Shown: piece after piece, positions 22,057 through 33,066 of the stretch
How positions within the stretch are numbered: the first letter of the stretch is position 1
Layout of the letters: every line of letters begins with the position of its first letter
Assembly: GCA_021927905.1 (NCBI GenBank)
Contig: BLLK01000045.1
Coordinates: forward strand, 2,728,001 to 2,792,000
Source: Chaetoceros tenuissimus
Lineage: Eukaryota > Bacillariophyta > Thalassiosirophyceae > Chaetocerotales > Chaetocerotaceae
DNA: 64,000 bases
Direction: 5' to 3'
Made by a program: the position numbers and the translations under genes
Notes under the pieces: generated by a model
Database searches by the model: none
The model's input: only the letters and a program-made list of their open reading frames with translations
Told to the model about the DNA's origin: nothing

Positions 22057-23006
22057 GTTGTTGTAAAAAAGATGCTCTTGAGAGAAGGGTAAGGAAAGAA
22101 GGATACGACGGGGTTGGTGTATGGATTCGATTTTCTTCTGTTGATGTGATGGATGAAACTCAATTCTCAGATCTAATCATAAAGAACTCAGTCTATAAAA
22201 AATATGATTCTCCTTGTAACTTTGGAGATGGACAGTATATCTTGTGTTACCTGTTTGTGTATTTGAAATGAAAATGAGAACACTGTGTGCCATCAACAAA
22301 AACAAAGATGGTTGATTGATTGCTTTGTTGAAGAAGGCTGCAAAGAACATTTGTTCGAAAATGCAACGTGTTCAACGGTGTGACAGTGACAGTTGTCAAC
22401 AATCTAATTGACTATGATTTTTGGGAATGCAAAGAAACAAGAAAGATTGAAATGGAAATTATTGAAATCATCGTCTGTTATTCATTTTTGAATATTCACG
22501 TAGATTATCTTCGAAAGAAGCAATGAACAATCTTGGTGAATAATATTTTCTGCATCTATGAAATTAATTTTCTTGAACCGAACATTTTATCGCTCGCAGA
22601 GGAGTAAGGATGAAAATGAAATACCAAATTGCATCAAGAAAAGAGCAAATCTGTTCCTACTGCCCTTCATCTTTCGCAAAAGAAAATCAGTGAAAGTAGT
22701 GAAACTAAGTAACTTGTATTCTCGATAGAATTTACTTTACTGTTTCAAACATAGCCATCATTTTGTTGTTTTGACTCGAAGAAGAAAAAATTTTATTCAT
22801 TCTAGAACTTCTACCAATATGGTACCATGACATTCAATACAAAAGTATTTGTTTCTCGTTAAATATTTGAAATTATTCTGTGAAAATAGTTTGATTTCCA
22901 ATCTTAAATGCTATGGTACATACCGGAGTAGACAGAGGATCCAGCTAGTCCGGGAATTCTTTCTCAAAATCCATACAACCAATCAGTCTTTATCCGGATG
23001 AAATTC
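22057..23006. other. intergenic, about 950 bp
   Basis: AT-rich. An 80-codon frame at 22029-22271 overlaps the start of the TPR-like gene on the other strand and has no features. I see no supported gene or repeat. Confidence 0.45.
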
Positions 23007-23372
23007 TTAAAACTCGATAGGTGCTGCATCATTTTTTTCAACACATCTTTCCCTAATGAAATTGGCACAGTTCTCGGCCTGTTGTTTGTTGTCAGCATTC
23101 ATGTCTTCCGCATAATGACCATTCCTGCACGCATAAGGTGAATGCATACTTACTGAGTAAGCCTTAGCATTAAGCTGAGTCTCATCTGTCATCTTTTCAT
23201 AAATTCCAATTCCGGAACCTGTAGCGTGACTCTCGCGGCAAGAAAGTAGCTCGTCCACATCAGTTATGGCTTTTAGTTCATCTCTTGAGAAGCATGGGCA
23301 ATCTTCTGGATCGAATTCAGCCTTGGAGGAAGCGAGAATAGAAAGGAGAAGGATGGACTTTAGAGAAATCAT
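23007..23372 (-). CDS. small secreted cysteine-rich protein, copy A
   Basis: 121 residues from the ATG at 23372; the frame extends 18 codons upstream to a TTG that I discard. A signal peptide (MISLKSILLLSILASSKA) is followed by a compact domain with six cysteines: CPC, then SCRESHA, SPYAC, ENCANFIRERC. The blocks CRESHA.GSGIGIYEKMTD and ENCANFIRERCVE are shared with the neighbouring gene at 23980-24378, so the two are paralogues. The family is not one I know; the pattern suggests a disulfide-stabilised secreted protein. Confidence 0.8.
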   Translation of the reverse strand: MISLKSILLLSILASSKAEFDPEDCPCFSRDELKAITDVDELLSCRESHATGSGIGIYEKMTDETQLNAKAYSVSMHSPYACRNGHYAEDMNADNKQQAENCANFIRERCVEKNDAAPIEF

Positions 23373-23979
23373 GATTTCTAGTTTTGCACTACTTTGAATG
23401 TGGTGTGGTTGTGTATTTTTCAGCAATCTTCAGTTTCGATCTAGTCTGTAGTACCATATCTAGGTCAGTCCTGCTATGTGCTGTGCCTCTCTCATCCACC
23501 CTCCACCCTCTCATCATCTTGCACTCACTCTTCACTCTTCACTTTTCTGTGAGTGTCCCATCCCTCTCGGAGTTACTATGACCCAAAAGACCTGTCACTC
23601 CTCTACGTACGTACAATAATATATTTTTGATGTCGTATAGTAACATGTGCTCATTAATCTATTTTAAAGAATCTTGATATTTCGTTTAAATTGAATGTGT
23701 TAATGAACTACCACATTCTCAAACATTCCCCTGAAGTTCATGAATAACGAACTCAATTATAACACTTATTTCCAATCATACATGCATGTTTTTCTTTTCT
23801 ATAAGCAGACTTCAGTGTTTTATTTGGACCTTGTTTAATTTATCATTTTTCTACAAGGCTTGTAATCAAGTGGTCATTATTTGAGTTTGGCAAGCAGCAA
23901 TCTCTCTGGATTGAATGAATCATCACCTACCACCCTAGGTGCAAGGTGCTATTCAATCGGGATGAAGATAAGCATCCTT
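23373..23979. other. spacer between the two cysteine-rich genes
   Basis: No gene. A CT-rich stretch (CTCTCATCCACCCTCCACCC and following) lies near 23490-23540. CTACGTACGTACAATAATAT near 23602 is another TACGTAC-type word. Confidence 0.45.
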
Positions 23980-24378
23980 CTAAATTTCAGCAGGCGCATG
24001 ATTTAATTCCACACATCTCTCTCGAATCAAGTTCGCACAGTTCTCTGCTAGATGCCTATGTTTCTGGTCCTTGTCGCTTTCCCATAAAACGCCAATGTTT
24101 GTGTCAAGCCATTCTGAACCTAACTTGCAGGGGAAAGGTTTCTTTAGGCTAACACTGAATACCGCTGGGTCTGGGTCGTCAGTCAATTTTTCGTATAGAC
24201 CGATTCCAGATTCTAGAGCATGACTCTCACGGCAACTCTCAAATTCGAGTTCGTTTGCTACTCGTTTTAGATCCTCTCGGGTGAAACATGGGCATTCCTC
24301 ATCTCCATAAAAATCACTTTCAATAGCAGCAGTGAGTGCAAGGAGAGAAAGATAGAGGCCTGCTTTTAAAGAAATCAT
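23980..24378 (-). CDS. small secreted cysteine-rich protein, copy B
   Basis: 132 residues from the ATG at 24378 (MISLKAGLYLSLLALTAAIE, signal peptide); the frame upstream lacks a better start. It shares with copy A the start MISLK, CPCF.R.(D/E)LK, CRESHA..SGIG.YEK.TD and ENCAN.IRERCVE, with six cysteines in register. Copy B has a longer loop before the last cysteine pair (SEWLDTNIGVLWESDKDQKH). Both genes lie on the same strand about 600 bp apart, the mark of a tandem duplication followed by divergence. It lies head to head with the AFG1-type gene, 139 bp between starts. Confidence 0.8.
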   Translation of the reverse strand: MISLKAGLYLSLLALTAAIESDFYGDEECPCFTREDLKRVANELEFESCRESHALESGIGLYEKLTDDPDPAVFSVSLKKPFPCKLGSEWLDTNIGVLWESDKDQKHRHLAENCANLIRERCVELNHAPAEI

Positions 24379-24517
24379 ATTTTCCGATTTGATGTGTTTT
24401 CCCGAATTATCCTCTCTAGATGAGAGGGAGCATCCGAGATAGAGCACCTTTCCTTCTCTTTCCCCTTCAACAAAGGAAGAAAAGAAAGAAGCTGCTTTGC
24501 AAGACTCCTCATTAAAA

Positions 24518-26362
24518 ATGACAAAAAATAACTATTACACTACAAGCGGAATATTCAAATCTACTATTTCATCTCTTGTTCGTACTCATCGTACTACCCT
24601 AACTAGCATACGTACCTACAACATCTACCATCTACTACTTAATAAAACAAAAATTGTTCATTTACTAATGAACACTACTGCCACGAGCCAAAAGCACCAA
24701 TTACATTTCAATTACTCCCCGCCGCTTTTCTTTCATTCCTCAACTATGCTTTCTCGTGTAAGACGGCAAACATATGAATGCCTCCGTTTTTTCCAGCATA
24801 TGGAAAGTAAAGGCAAAGTCTTTCCTCTTCACGTTGAAATCAATGTCGAAAATTTTTCTTCCATGAGGCCCCCATTCAAAAATTGCAATAGTTTTCGGAG
24901 CTTTTCATCTTCAGCTTTGGCAACTAATGGAAGCGTGGGTGAGAAAATAGTCCACTCATCACCTCCAGAGAGTAAAAACGGTGATGTTTTTCTCGTTCAG
25001 AAGTACAAAGAGATGGCAAGAGATAAAAATGTAATGATTGATGAACATCAAATAATCGCATTGAAAGAATTAGACCGGCTAAGGAATGATATATTGGCAT
25101 CTAGTATATACACAAACGAACAATCAGAAGCTTCCATCGGTGACGATGAAGAGGAAGATAATACTCTGTTTCCATTCATGAAAAGATTAAATACTTTGCT
25201 TGGTGGCAAGAATAGTTCAGACAAACTTTTCCACAAAAATGACATACCGAAAGGAGTTTATCTGCATGGCGGCGTGGGATGTGGGAAAACATTTTGTATG
25301 AATCTGTTTTTTGATGAATTACCAATAGCTAGCAAACAAAAGGTTCATTTTCATAAATTTATGCTGGATATTCACAAGCAAATGCATGAAGCCAAAATGA
25401 TTGATGGCGTTGAGGGGGATGTACTCCCAGTTGTAATTGAGAAAGTAATTGAAAATGGAATCATTATAGCATTTGATGAGTTTCAAGTTACGGATGTAGC
25501 TGATGCATTGATTTTAAGAAGACTATTCACTGGTTTACTCGATCGAGGAGCAGTGATTGTTGCCACATCAAACAGAGATCCAAATGATCTATACCTGAAT
25601 GGGTTACAAAGAGACTTATTTCTGCCATTTATACACTTGTTGAAAGAAAGAAACAATGTCATATCAATGTGGGACTCGGATACAGACTATCGATTGGTGC
25701 AAGGTGCAAACAAAGCAAGAGGTGTCTACTTTATTGGTGATAAAGGAAAGAAAGACTTTGATGAATCTTTCAAAGCCTTGACAAAAGAATCAGTAACTAG
25801 ATCAACAACGTTAACTGCGCAAGGTCGCAATATTATTATCCCTAATGCTTCAATTGAATACAAAGTCGCACGTTTTTCATTTCGCGATCTGTGCGCCAGA
25901 CCGACAGGTGCTGCCGATTATCTTCTGATAGGTATGTAACTAATTGTTTCTTTCCGCAAAAGCACATCTTTTTTTCTTCTTTCACTGATTTCTTTGAAAG
26001 GTGAGAGTTTTCATACTGTCTTTATTGAAGACATTCCTGAGTTGACCATGAATGATGTTAATCTAGTGCGGCGTTTCATTACTCTGATTGATTCCATGTA
26101 TGAATGTCATGTGAAATTGATTATCCATGCAATGACAGCACCAGAAGCAATTTTTAAAGTTGATCTAGACAATCAGCATTGTGACGAAGTATTTGCTTTT
26201 GATCGGACACAATCTCGCCTTCAAGAAATGGGGTCCGATGAATATCTCAGAAGTAGGTGGATTGGGACTTCTTCTTCTGGAGATCGCAATTCTGAAAAAG
26301 TACAGAATGTCTTGAGAGATGTGGTTCTTGATGACAGGGATATAAAGATAGATAATTTTTAA
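24518..26362 (+). CDS. AFG1: AFG1-type mitochondrial AAA+ ATPase, two exons
   Basis: Related to yeast Afg1 and human LACE1/AFG1L, an inner-membrane ATPase linked to turnover of respiratory-chain proteins. Exons are 24518-25931 and 26001-26362; the 69-nt intron (GTATGT..AAG) joins as YLLIG|ESFHTVFI. The product has 591 residues from the first ATG at 24518. Later methionines (for example MLSRVRRQTYECLRFF) could be the true start and give a more conventional mitochondrial presequence. Walker A is GGVGCGKT, Walker B is IIIAFDEFQVTD, and sensor 1 is VATSNRDP. The C-terminal half (LCARPTGAADYLLI, then FIEDIPELTMNDVNLVRRF) matches the AFG1 family. Confidence 0.92.
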
Positions 26363-26451
26363 CTTTTTAGACAATCTTAAAAATGAAGTAATATCCCATA
26401 TTTACATTTTTTTTTGAAACCCAAAAAACTTTCTCTTGCTAATTTGATATC

Positions 26452-28566
26452 TTAACTTGATTTCTCGGCGTTTTTCTGCGAATTCTTTTTTTTAGCTTTC
26501 TTGTTTTCCCTATTTTTCTGCCAAGCGAAATTTTTCCCTGGTAAAAGGATCAAATCATTATTGACTTTTTGGTCATATAGATAGTCAAAAAATAGCTCAG
26601 TTTGTGGCTCGATATCTTCATTTGCGTAAATACCAATTCTCGCATCTCCATTGACGAACATAATTCTCGTTCTACAATTTGGATTGTCTTTGCTGTCGTT
26701 GATAAATCTTGTTTTGTTGCCTTTCTTCGACGCATCAACAGCAAAGTCTGCAGTAAGATTGAAAAGATAGCTACTGTTCTTCCTATCATATATACAACCT
26801 CGCCTTTCTCCTTCTTGCTGACTAATATATTCGCCTAAATATTCATGAATAAATTCGTCCTTCTTCAAAGCATTTTTGTTATATATTCCCCAACCAGCTC
26901 CTTCAACAGATGATTTAGCAACCAAAAGCTGACAATGGCGACGCATGGTAACATTGTCATTTCTGCATTTTTGTTTCGTTGCAGGCTTATTTGGTTCATC
27001 TTGACACGTCCCGCACTCCAAACAAAGATCTGGATCACACTCCCTCTGAGCTACAAAGCAGCAACACGCATTCGAGCTGCATTCCCCTTTCTTACATTCA
27101 CAACCTGGAAAGAAATATGCACTTCTCGATCCCCAAAGACATGCCTTTGTACAAAATTGCAAATTTTGCACGCAAACACAATTCTCTTCCGCACATGACC
27201 CTTCATGATCGCAGGGTGTATATCCATCACGAAAATGCGGCTTTTGTTTCTTTGCCAGCCAAGCATCTGGTGCTTTAACTCTTGAATTTTTTCTCTTTTT
27301 GCTCTTCTTCCTGCTCGTTGCCTTGTTGGAATTCGCCCCTATGAACTGACAAAGCGGATTCTCTTCATTTGTTGTAAATAATATGTTCTTACTTTTTGCG
27401 AGTAATTCCACATTTCGTCTAGACGTATCCAATACAGAGCTTATTGCTTTCTTGTCTCCTTGGAATACTTTGAATGCATGTCTAATTATTGCCTTTTCTT
27501 TGATAGTAGGAGATCTTTCAGATGTACTCAGCTTTTTGTCATTCGCTTCGGAGTTGTCATCATTAGTATTTGGTGGAAGCAATCCGTGGTCTTGCCAGCT
27601 ATCATTGTTTTGCTTATCTACAGCTAGCATAATTTGCAGCTCATTGTGCACTTGCTTCTGAAGACCATGTGTGTGACAGTCATATTGAAAACATCGCTTG
27701 CAAAATAAATTCTTGTAACTATCATTGATGTCATTGTATTCATATTCACGGTTACCACGGCTTTCAATTCCAGAATTTTTGATCGGGGTCATATTCGGTG
27801 AGATCTGCGTTTTCAAAGAGTGAATATTACGAATAAATTCAAATCGTGATTGAACATATTTAACGTCAATTTCTCGTAAATCCGCAATCTTTTCCATCAC
27901 CCTCGCCATTACGTTTTCATAAGTTGGACCATCTCTATTTCCCCTCATAGATGATGAAAGTCTCTCTGTCACTTTTTGAAAAACATAATCCATAAGAACA
28001 TTCAGTCTATCCTGTTCATGCTCTGCTCCCAAGTCCAAATAGCGCTGCCTTTTCGATATATCAAATATCTCAGACATTCTATTGTGCTCGTCTTCATCCT
28101 CGATTTCCTCGCCGAAATATGGTGCATATTCCAATTCCATTTGATCTTCAACTTTAGAATTCTTTTTTAGGAAGACTATGGATCGACCCTCTGGTCTTTT
28201 CTGAGTTGAGCTCTCAATAGTGATTGGTTTATTAATTTGGTGCGCTATGAATCTATTAGATGCTGCAGAAATTTTGATTTTGTGTTGATATGGTCCGATA
28301 GCTACGTTCGAGGATACAACGAAACGTTCACTAAAGGAAGGGAGTAACGGGAACTTCTTTCGCGAATTCAATTTCTGGTTTGAAGACTTGATTTTAGATA
28401 ACACATCGTCCCTTGATTTCTTTAGATGTGATGTGAGGTTTACGCGTTTGTCGTCCCGAATATTAGTTTCTATTTCATTCACGAGAATCACGACGAGTTG
28501 GTCGATGTCTTCGTTACATAACGATTCAATAGTGGAAGGTTCAGAGTCTTTTTTCTCCTCGTTCAT
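26452..28566 (-). CDS. EZH: E(z)-type histone H3K27 methyltransferase (Polycomb)
   Basis: Single exon, 704 residues from the ATG at 28566; an upstream in-frame GTG is discarded. Order of domains: CKRCFQYDCHTH near 288 matches the Cys-rich segment of EZH2; a SANT-like helix set at about 355-390 (AIIRHAFKVFQGDKKAISSV); the two-part CXC domain at about 451-540; and the SET domain at about 545-665. The pre-SET CXC with SET at the C-terminus identifies the E(z) family, catalytic subunit of PRC2. In SET, YLGEYISQQEGERRGCIYD and ELFFDYLYD are well kept. The usual NHS.NPNC reads INDSKDNPNC here: the invariant His is Asp and the loop is one residue longer. No stop or frame problem is seen. It converges on AFG1 with 89 bp between stops. 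Confidence 0.93.
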   Translation of the reverse strand: MNEEKKDSEPSTIESLCNEDIDQLVVILVNEIETNIRDDKRVNLTSHLKKSRDDVLSKIKSSNQKLNSRKKFPLLPSFSERFVVSSNVAIGPYQHKIKISAASNRFIAHQINKPITIESSTQKRPEGRSIVFLKKNSKVEDQMELEYAPYFGEEIEDEDEHNRMSEIFDISKRQRYLDLGAEHEQDRLNVLMDYVFQKVTERLSSSMRGNRDGPTYENVMARVMEKIADLREIDVKYVQSRFEFIRNIHSLKTQISPNMTPIKNSGIESRGNREYEYNDINDSYKNLFCKRCFQYDCHTHGLQKQVHNELQIMLAVDKQNNDSWQDHGLLPPNTNDDNSEANDKKLSTSERSPTIKEKAIIRHAFKVFQGDKKAISSVLDTSRRNVELLAKSKNILFTTNEENPLCQFIGANSNKATSRKKSKKRKNSRVKAPDAWLAKKQKPHFRDGYTPCDHEGSCAEENCVCVQNLQFCTKACLWGSRSAYFFPGCECKKGECSSNACCCFVAQRECDPDLCLECGTCQDEPNKPATKQKCRNDNVTMRRHCQLLVAKSSVEGAGWGIYNKNALKKDEFIHEYLGEYISQQEGERRGCIYDRKNSSYLFNLTADFAVDASKKGNKTRFINDSKDNPNCRTRIMFVNGDARIGIYANEDIEPQTELFFDYLYDQKVNNDLILLPGKNFAWQKNRENKKAKKKNSQKNAEKSS

Positions 28567-29208
28567 TTTATTTTTGAAAAAATGTATTTGCTTCTTCACT
28601 ATCTAGTAGACTGCGTATCTTTGGTGGATACAAATATCAGTAGAGAATTTACATGAATATCTGCTTGCTCCAATGCCTATGAATTACTGCTTTTATGGTC
28701 CACCTATGATCAGCCAGATCTTTATGGAAGTAAACCGATAATACAAACTCCTGATTAATTCTGATTGAAAATATGATAGATTTCACCAAATAGTATGATG
28801 GTACTTTACCAATATTCCAAAAGAAACAGGTACTTGAACGTTAGGTGATGTTAGGGTTAGGGTTAGGGTTACCTTACCGTACAATTACGTAAACTACACC
28901 GTGGCGATGGGATTTAGTAATGATTTACATTTACGAGTACACGAAATTCCAGCTTCAGCATTACAACAAAGGAGGATCATTTACATAGGTCTTCCGAGAG
29001 TTCGAGTAAAAAACACAATTTTTTGAAAAACACAGACACACAGATTCTCTGAAATGGTGAAAAGATATTGAGGTTCTATTATTCTTAACCAAATTCATTT
29101 TTATTTGCGATTATTCCATTCATTTTCGCGAAACAGCAGTTCTCCTACATTGTGTATTTTTATGATTTCCTTCCTCGTGATACATGAATTCAATTCCAAT
29201 ACATAAAT
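28567..29208. other. intergenic with a short telomeric tract
   Basis: No gene. Contains three perfect TTAGGG repeats at 28851-28868 followed by TT, with TTAGG remnants just upstream. The rest is AT-rich flank. Confidence 0.5.
28851..28870 (+). repeat. interstitial telomere-type repeat (TTAGGG)3
   Basis: Three uninterrupted TTAGGG units plus TT. TTAGGG is the usual stramenopile telomere unit, so this may be a scar of telomere-mediated break repair or a binding site for telomere-repeat proteins. It is too short to be a telomere. Confidence 0.85.
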
Positions 29209-30812
29209 TTAACCAAACTTAGCTGCGATAGATCCTTGATAAGGTGTGCTTGACAAATCTCCAACAGCAGCCATTGCTGGACTACTCTTAGCCATTGATT
29301 CAAAAGCAGCTGCAACATCCTGTGCTGTAATACTATCATATGCTGCTGCAACACCTGCTGCTCCACTGAAAGTATTAGTCTCCATAATCGATGCAGTCAT
29401 TGCATTTGCAAGTGCAACACTTCCTCCATCCATTGCAAATACAGCCTCAGCCTTTGCAAGAGTCTTTGCTCTAGCAACAATATCTGCAGATGGAGCAGAA
29501 GTGATTGCAGCTACTAGCTTATCAGTGACAGCAGCTGCCTCAGCTGGAGATGATCCTCCGTAAACACCTACAAGACTATCTGCAGTAAATCCACTGAGTC
29601 CAGCCTCTGCATTTGCGAGGCTGATGCATTTTGATACAACATTCATAAGTGGTGATTTTCCAGCAACATCAAATGCTAGTGCAAGATGGGTATATCCAGC
29701 AGGAGCATGTACTCTTGCCTCTCCTCCCAAGAAAGTACTTGGTGCAACAGCAGGAGCTGGGGATCCAGCGACACTCTCTGACAATCCTTCCTCTACAGCC
29801 TTTACAAATGACTCGTGATCAGCAATTCCTGTAGCAGAAAGAACAGCACCATGAAGAACGTATGCCTTTTCACGGAAAGATTGAACTGATGCTGCAGTAG
29901 CACTGGTAGAATAATAACTCTTTCCCATAGCGGACTGAGCACCGTATGCTGCAGAGTAAATGGATTCGGAAAGTACAGATTGTGCAGAAGCGTTTGCCTC
30001 GTCAACCTCAAGCTTTGCGAATTTCAAAGCATCTCTTACATCCCACTTCTCAAAGGTACATGTGGTTGCAAGAAGAGGAATAAGACGAAGAGCCTTATCC
30101 TTTGATGCAGTGTATCCTACAGTTGCGGAGGTTCTATCAGCAGTTGCAAATGGTGTAGCTCCATCATCTTCTATGCTGCGAAGAATTACTGCAGAAGAAA
30201 GTCCAGATCCAGATTTGAAAGACATGAATTTATTTGCAAGAGCTGCTCCAGATTCGGACATTGATTCAGAAGAAGATCCTGCATTTGGGAAAGTGAGAGA
30301 TACAGTGGAAGTGGAAGATGCACTCTCAGATACAACTGTAAGTCCGTTTGAAAGAGTGGTAACAGATGCAGATCCTGCGGAAGCTGCCTCTGGTGAAGTT
30401 GCAGGAATTCTATTTCATAATAATCATATAACGAAAAATAAGTTAGCATCAATTCTGGTGAAAATGTGCAATGAATGGAAACAGTGTTTCTTTCGTATGC
30501 AAAACCTATGCTTTGGCTCCTATATTAAACTCTTTCAAGGCATCACAATATGATTCGCGATAGTATTGCTCCGACAAAGATAATATACATGTGTCAAATA
30601 TCTTCAAAGCATTTACTATCTCCCCGTATTCAATGCCATCACATTTTCATCCATACTTAGCTCTAGTATGACTCATATCCTAATACATTAGGTGCAAAAA
30701 CTCACCCTGGGAACTCTTCTACAGGAGTCAAAAGAGCAGAAAACTCTCTTCTGGTAGAAGAAGCAATTGCTCTACGTTGTGCAGAAGCTGCAGTGCGAAG
30801 AAGACTAGCCAT
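29209..30812 (-). CDS. QCR2: cytochrome bc1 complex core protein 2-like (M16 family), two exons
   Basis: Exon 1 is 30706-30812 and exon 2 is 29209-30409; the intron (30410-30705, GTGAGT..TAG) is 296 nt. The join reads VEEFPGIPATSPE, giving 435 residues. Exon 1 encodes a mitochondrial presequence (MASLLRTAASAQRRAIASST). Exon 2 starts with TTLSNGLTVVSES, the opening strand of M16 family proteins. Where active peptidases have HxxEH, this protein has GAALANKFMSFKSG, so the zinc site is absent. That fits a structural core subunit of respiratory complex III rather than processing peptidase beta. The sequence is rich in Ala and Ser, as core 2 proteins often are. Core 2 is the best fit, but a glycine-loop MPP-alpha type is not fully excluded. 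Confidence 0.82.
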
Positions 30813-31143
30813 CGTGATGAATATGGGATAATTACACAACACAAAAGGTTGTTTTCGTGCCTATTTCTTTTCATCGGCGGGTTGCTCTGTTCATGCTCGT
30901 CGCTATCGCTCTTCTCAACGCAAAATCTGAGATGGCTTCTGTCCCTAGCTAGCTAACATATTTGATAGCTAAAATAGACTTTTGACATCAGTTTCCAATG
31001 CGCAGCTGTAAAATCACAGAAAATGCAAACGGTCTATTTTTTGTGTCATCTTTTTCTTTCAAATTCAATTCATACTTTCACCTTTCACCTTTCACTTTCT
31101 GCCTTCTTCTTCTAAAGAACTACTACATACAAAGAAAATAACC
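30813..31143. other. divergent promoter, QCR2 / MAD2
   Basis: 331 bp between opposed ATGs. It contains CTAGCTAGCTAAC near 30945 and a CT-rich block (TTTCACCTTTCACCTTTCAC) just before MAD2. No gene seen. Confidence 0.5.
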
Positions 31144-31918
31144 ATGTCTACAGATACTAAAACAATCATCACGCTTCAGGGGTCTGTGAAAATCGTGTCC
31201 GAGTTCTTTTTCACAGCCATCAACTCCATCCTCTACCAACGTGGCATCTACGAGCCTGAAACATTCAAGAGAGAAACCAAATACGGATTGACTGTACTTA
31301 CCACTACAGATGAAGGATTATTGACTTACCTTGATAATGTTATGGGACAAATGGAGTCTTGGTTGCTCGATGGTGATGTCCAGAGGTTGGTTGTCGTTGT
31401 AACCGGAGTAGATTCGGGAGAAACTTTGGAACGATGGCAATTTCAAGTCAAGGTTGACGATGATGAAAAAAAAACTACTGGAAAAGTTGCGGATGTTGTC
31501 GTGGATGAAAATGATAAAAGTATGACAAACAAGTCGAATTCCAGCGGTGGAAAAGGTGAAAAGAGTTTGAAAGAGATTCATAATGAGATACAGTCCATTA
31601 TTCGACAAATCACTGCTTCTGTAAGTTTCAGCAATCATTCTGTCTCTGTTGAAAAGTGCTGGTCAATTGTTTGAATTGATTTCCACTGACGTTATTTCGT
31701 TGTACTAGGTTACATTCTTACCGCTTCTCAATGAGCCTTGCTCTTTTGATTTGCTCATTTACACCAACAAAGAAGCTACAGTTCCTCAAAAATGGGAGGA
31801 TTCGGATCCTAGATATATTATGAATAGTCAAGAAGTCAAGCTTCGTAGTTTTACCACCTCAGTGCACAAGGTTGAAAGTATGGTTACTTACAAAGAGGCG
31901 GATGAATGGGAACTATAG
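31144..31918 (+). CDS. MAD2: spindle checkpoint protein MAD2, two exons
   Basis: HORMA-domain protein that inhibits the anaphase-promoting complex activator Cdc20 until chromosomes attach. Exons are 31144-31620 and 31709-31918; the 88-nt intron (GTAAGT..TAG) joins as ITAS|VTFLPLLNEPCSFDLL. The product has 228 residues, slightly longer than human MAD2 (205), the extra length being a charged Asp/Lys/Gly/Ser linker at about 105-145. ITLQGSVKIVSEFFFTAINS and ILYQRGIYEPETF are characteristic N-terminal MAD2 motifs. The C-terminal safety-belt region (KLRSFTTSVHKVESMVTY) is complete. The start ATG sits in a favourable ACCATG context. Confidence 0.95.
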
Positions 31919-32369
31919 AAAAAATTGTGATGATTCAGACGTGGAAGTCATGACTTGGATTGAAAATCAATTGTGTATGATCTTTTCCTTTTAGATAGGG
32001 TTAGGGATCGTATGCAAATGCGAAGCAAGGGAATGCCACCTTATCTCGATAAACTTCCAGTAGACAATAATTCATTAGTAAAAATAAATCAAAATCATGA
32101 GCAAGCTCATAGATCGCCAATTGTTGTCTACGATCTAAAGATACTTATCATAACAACTTGAGAAGAAAAGTAATAATTAAATATGAAAATGTAAAGTTGG
32201 CTACTGTAATTTTGTGTTTCGACCAACACTTTAATATTCCTACGGCGAATGTAAGTAGTAATAAATACCTAATCTTTGATATCCGATCTGTACCGTGCCA
32301 TTTCGATATAAATCAATGCTTCTTCAATTCATATGTAATCATCAATCTAAAATGTATGGTGTGGGTTTT
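31919..32369. other. intergenic, convergent 3' flanks
   Basis: 451 bp between the MAD2 and ISCU stops. Small frames at 31973-32161 and 32158-32454 show no features. Presumed 3' UTRs of both genes. Confidence 0.45.
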
Positions 32370-33066
32370 TTATACACTCTTCTTTTTCTCTTGTTTATTT
32401 TTCAAATCAGATACAGCAGCTCTAATTGCATCCTCTGCCAACATGGAACAATGAAGCTTTACTGGAGGAAGCTTCAAATGTGATGCGATATCTGAATTCT
32501 TGATTGCAAGTACCTCATCTACAGTCTTTCCTTTTACCCATTCAGTTGCAACAGAGGATGAAGCGATTGCAGAACCACAACCAAATGTCTTGAATTTTGA
32601 TTCCACAATATTTCCGTCATCGTCTACTTTAATTTGCAATTTCATTACATCACCACATGCTGGTGCTCCTACAAGTCCCTGTAGAAAGAAGAAGAGATTG
32701 TCAGTGCTACATGGCATATGTCAAGGCATAATGACAGAAATATATTTACATTTCTTCCGTAGCGGAAAAAAGTATCGCTTTGTACAACAATCGGAACATC
32801 TTGAAACCAACACTACATCACACAACTCGATACTTCTCAACTCGCCATCTCATCTCTCATTAGTGTCTAGAAAAGAGATTTAAACTTACAGTACCAACAT
32901 TATCATCATTCTTATCAAGAGATCCAACATTTCTTGGGTTTTCATAGTGCTCTACAATACTATCGTGGTAACCTCTTTTCATCAAAGTAGATGTGGAACT
33001 TCTTGCTGCGAGACGTGATGTTTCTCTAGTTGCAATTCTTGAGACTGTGGATAACTTTGACAACAT
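32370..33066 (-). CDS. ISCU: mitochondrial iron-sulfur cluster scaffold ISCU, two exons
   Basis: Scaffold on which Fe-S clusters are built from cysteine desulfurase sulfur. Exon 1 is 32890-33066 and exon 2 is 32370-32678; the 211-nt intron (GTAAGT..CAG) joins as DDNVGT|GLVGAPACGD. The product has 161 residues. A presequence rich in Arg, Ser and Thr precedes YHDSIVEHYENPRNVGSLDK. Cluster-ligand cysteines lie in APACGDV, FGCGSAI and LHCSMLAE, and LPPVK is the Hsp70 chaperone docking motif. Sequence is close to animal and yeast ISCU throughout. The MITE-like element at 33223-33788 sits upstream of its start. Confidence 0.96.

Noticed and set aside
28800-28900. Telomere end of a chromosome
   Set aside because: Only three TTAGGG units, flanked by unique sequence and genes on both sides.
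31973-32454. Two short plus-strand frames between MAD2 and ISCU
   Set aside because: No recognisable content; the region is the expected 3' flank of two convergent genes.
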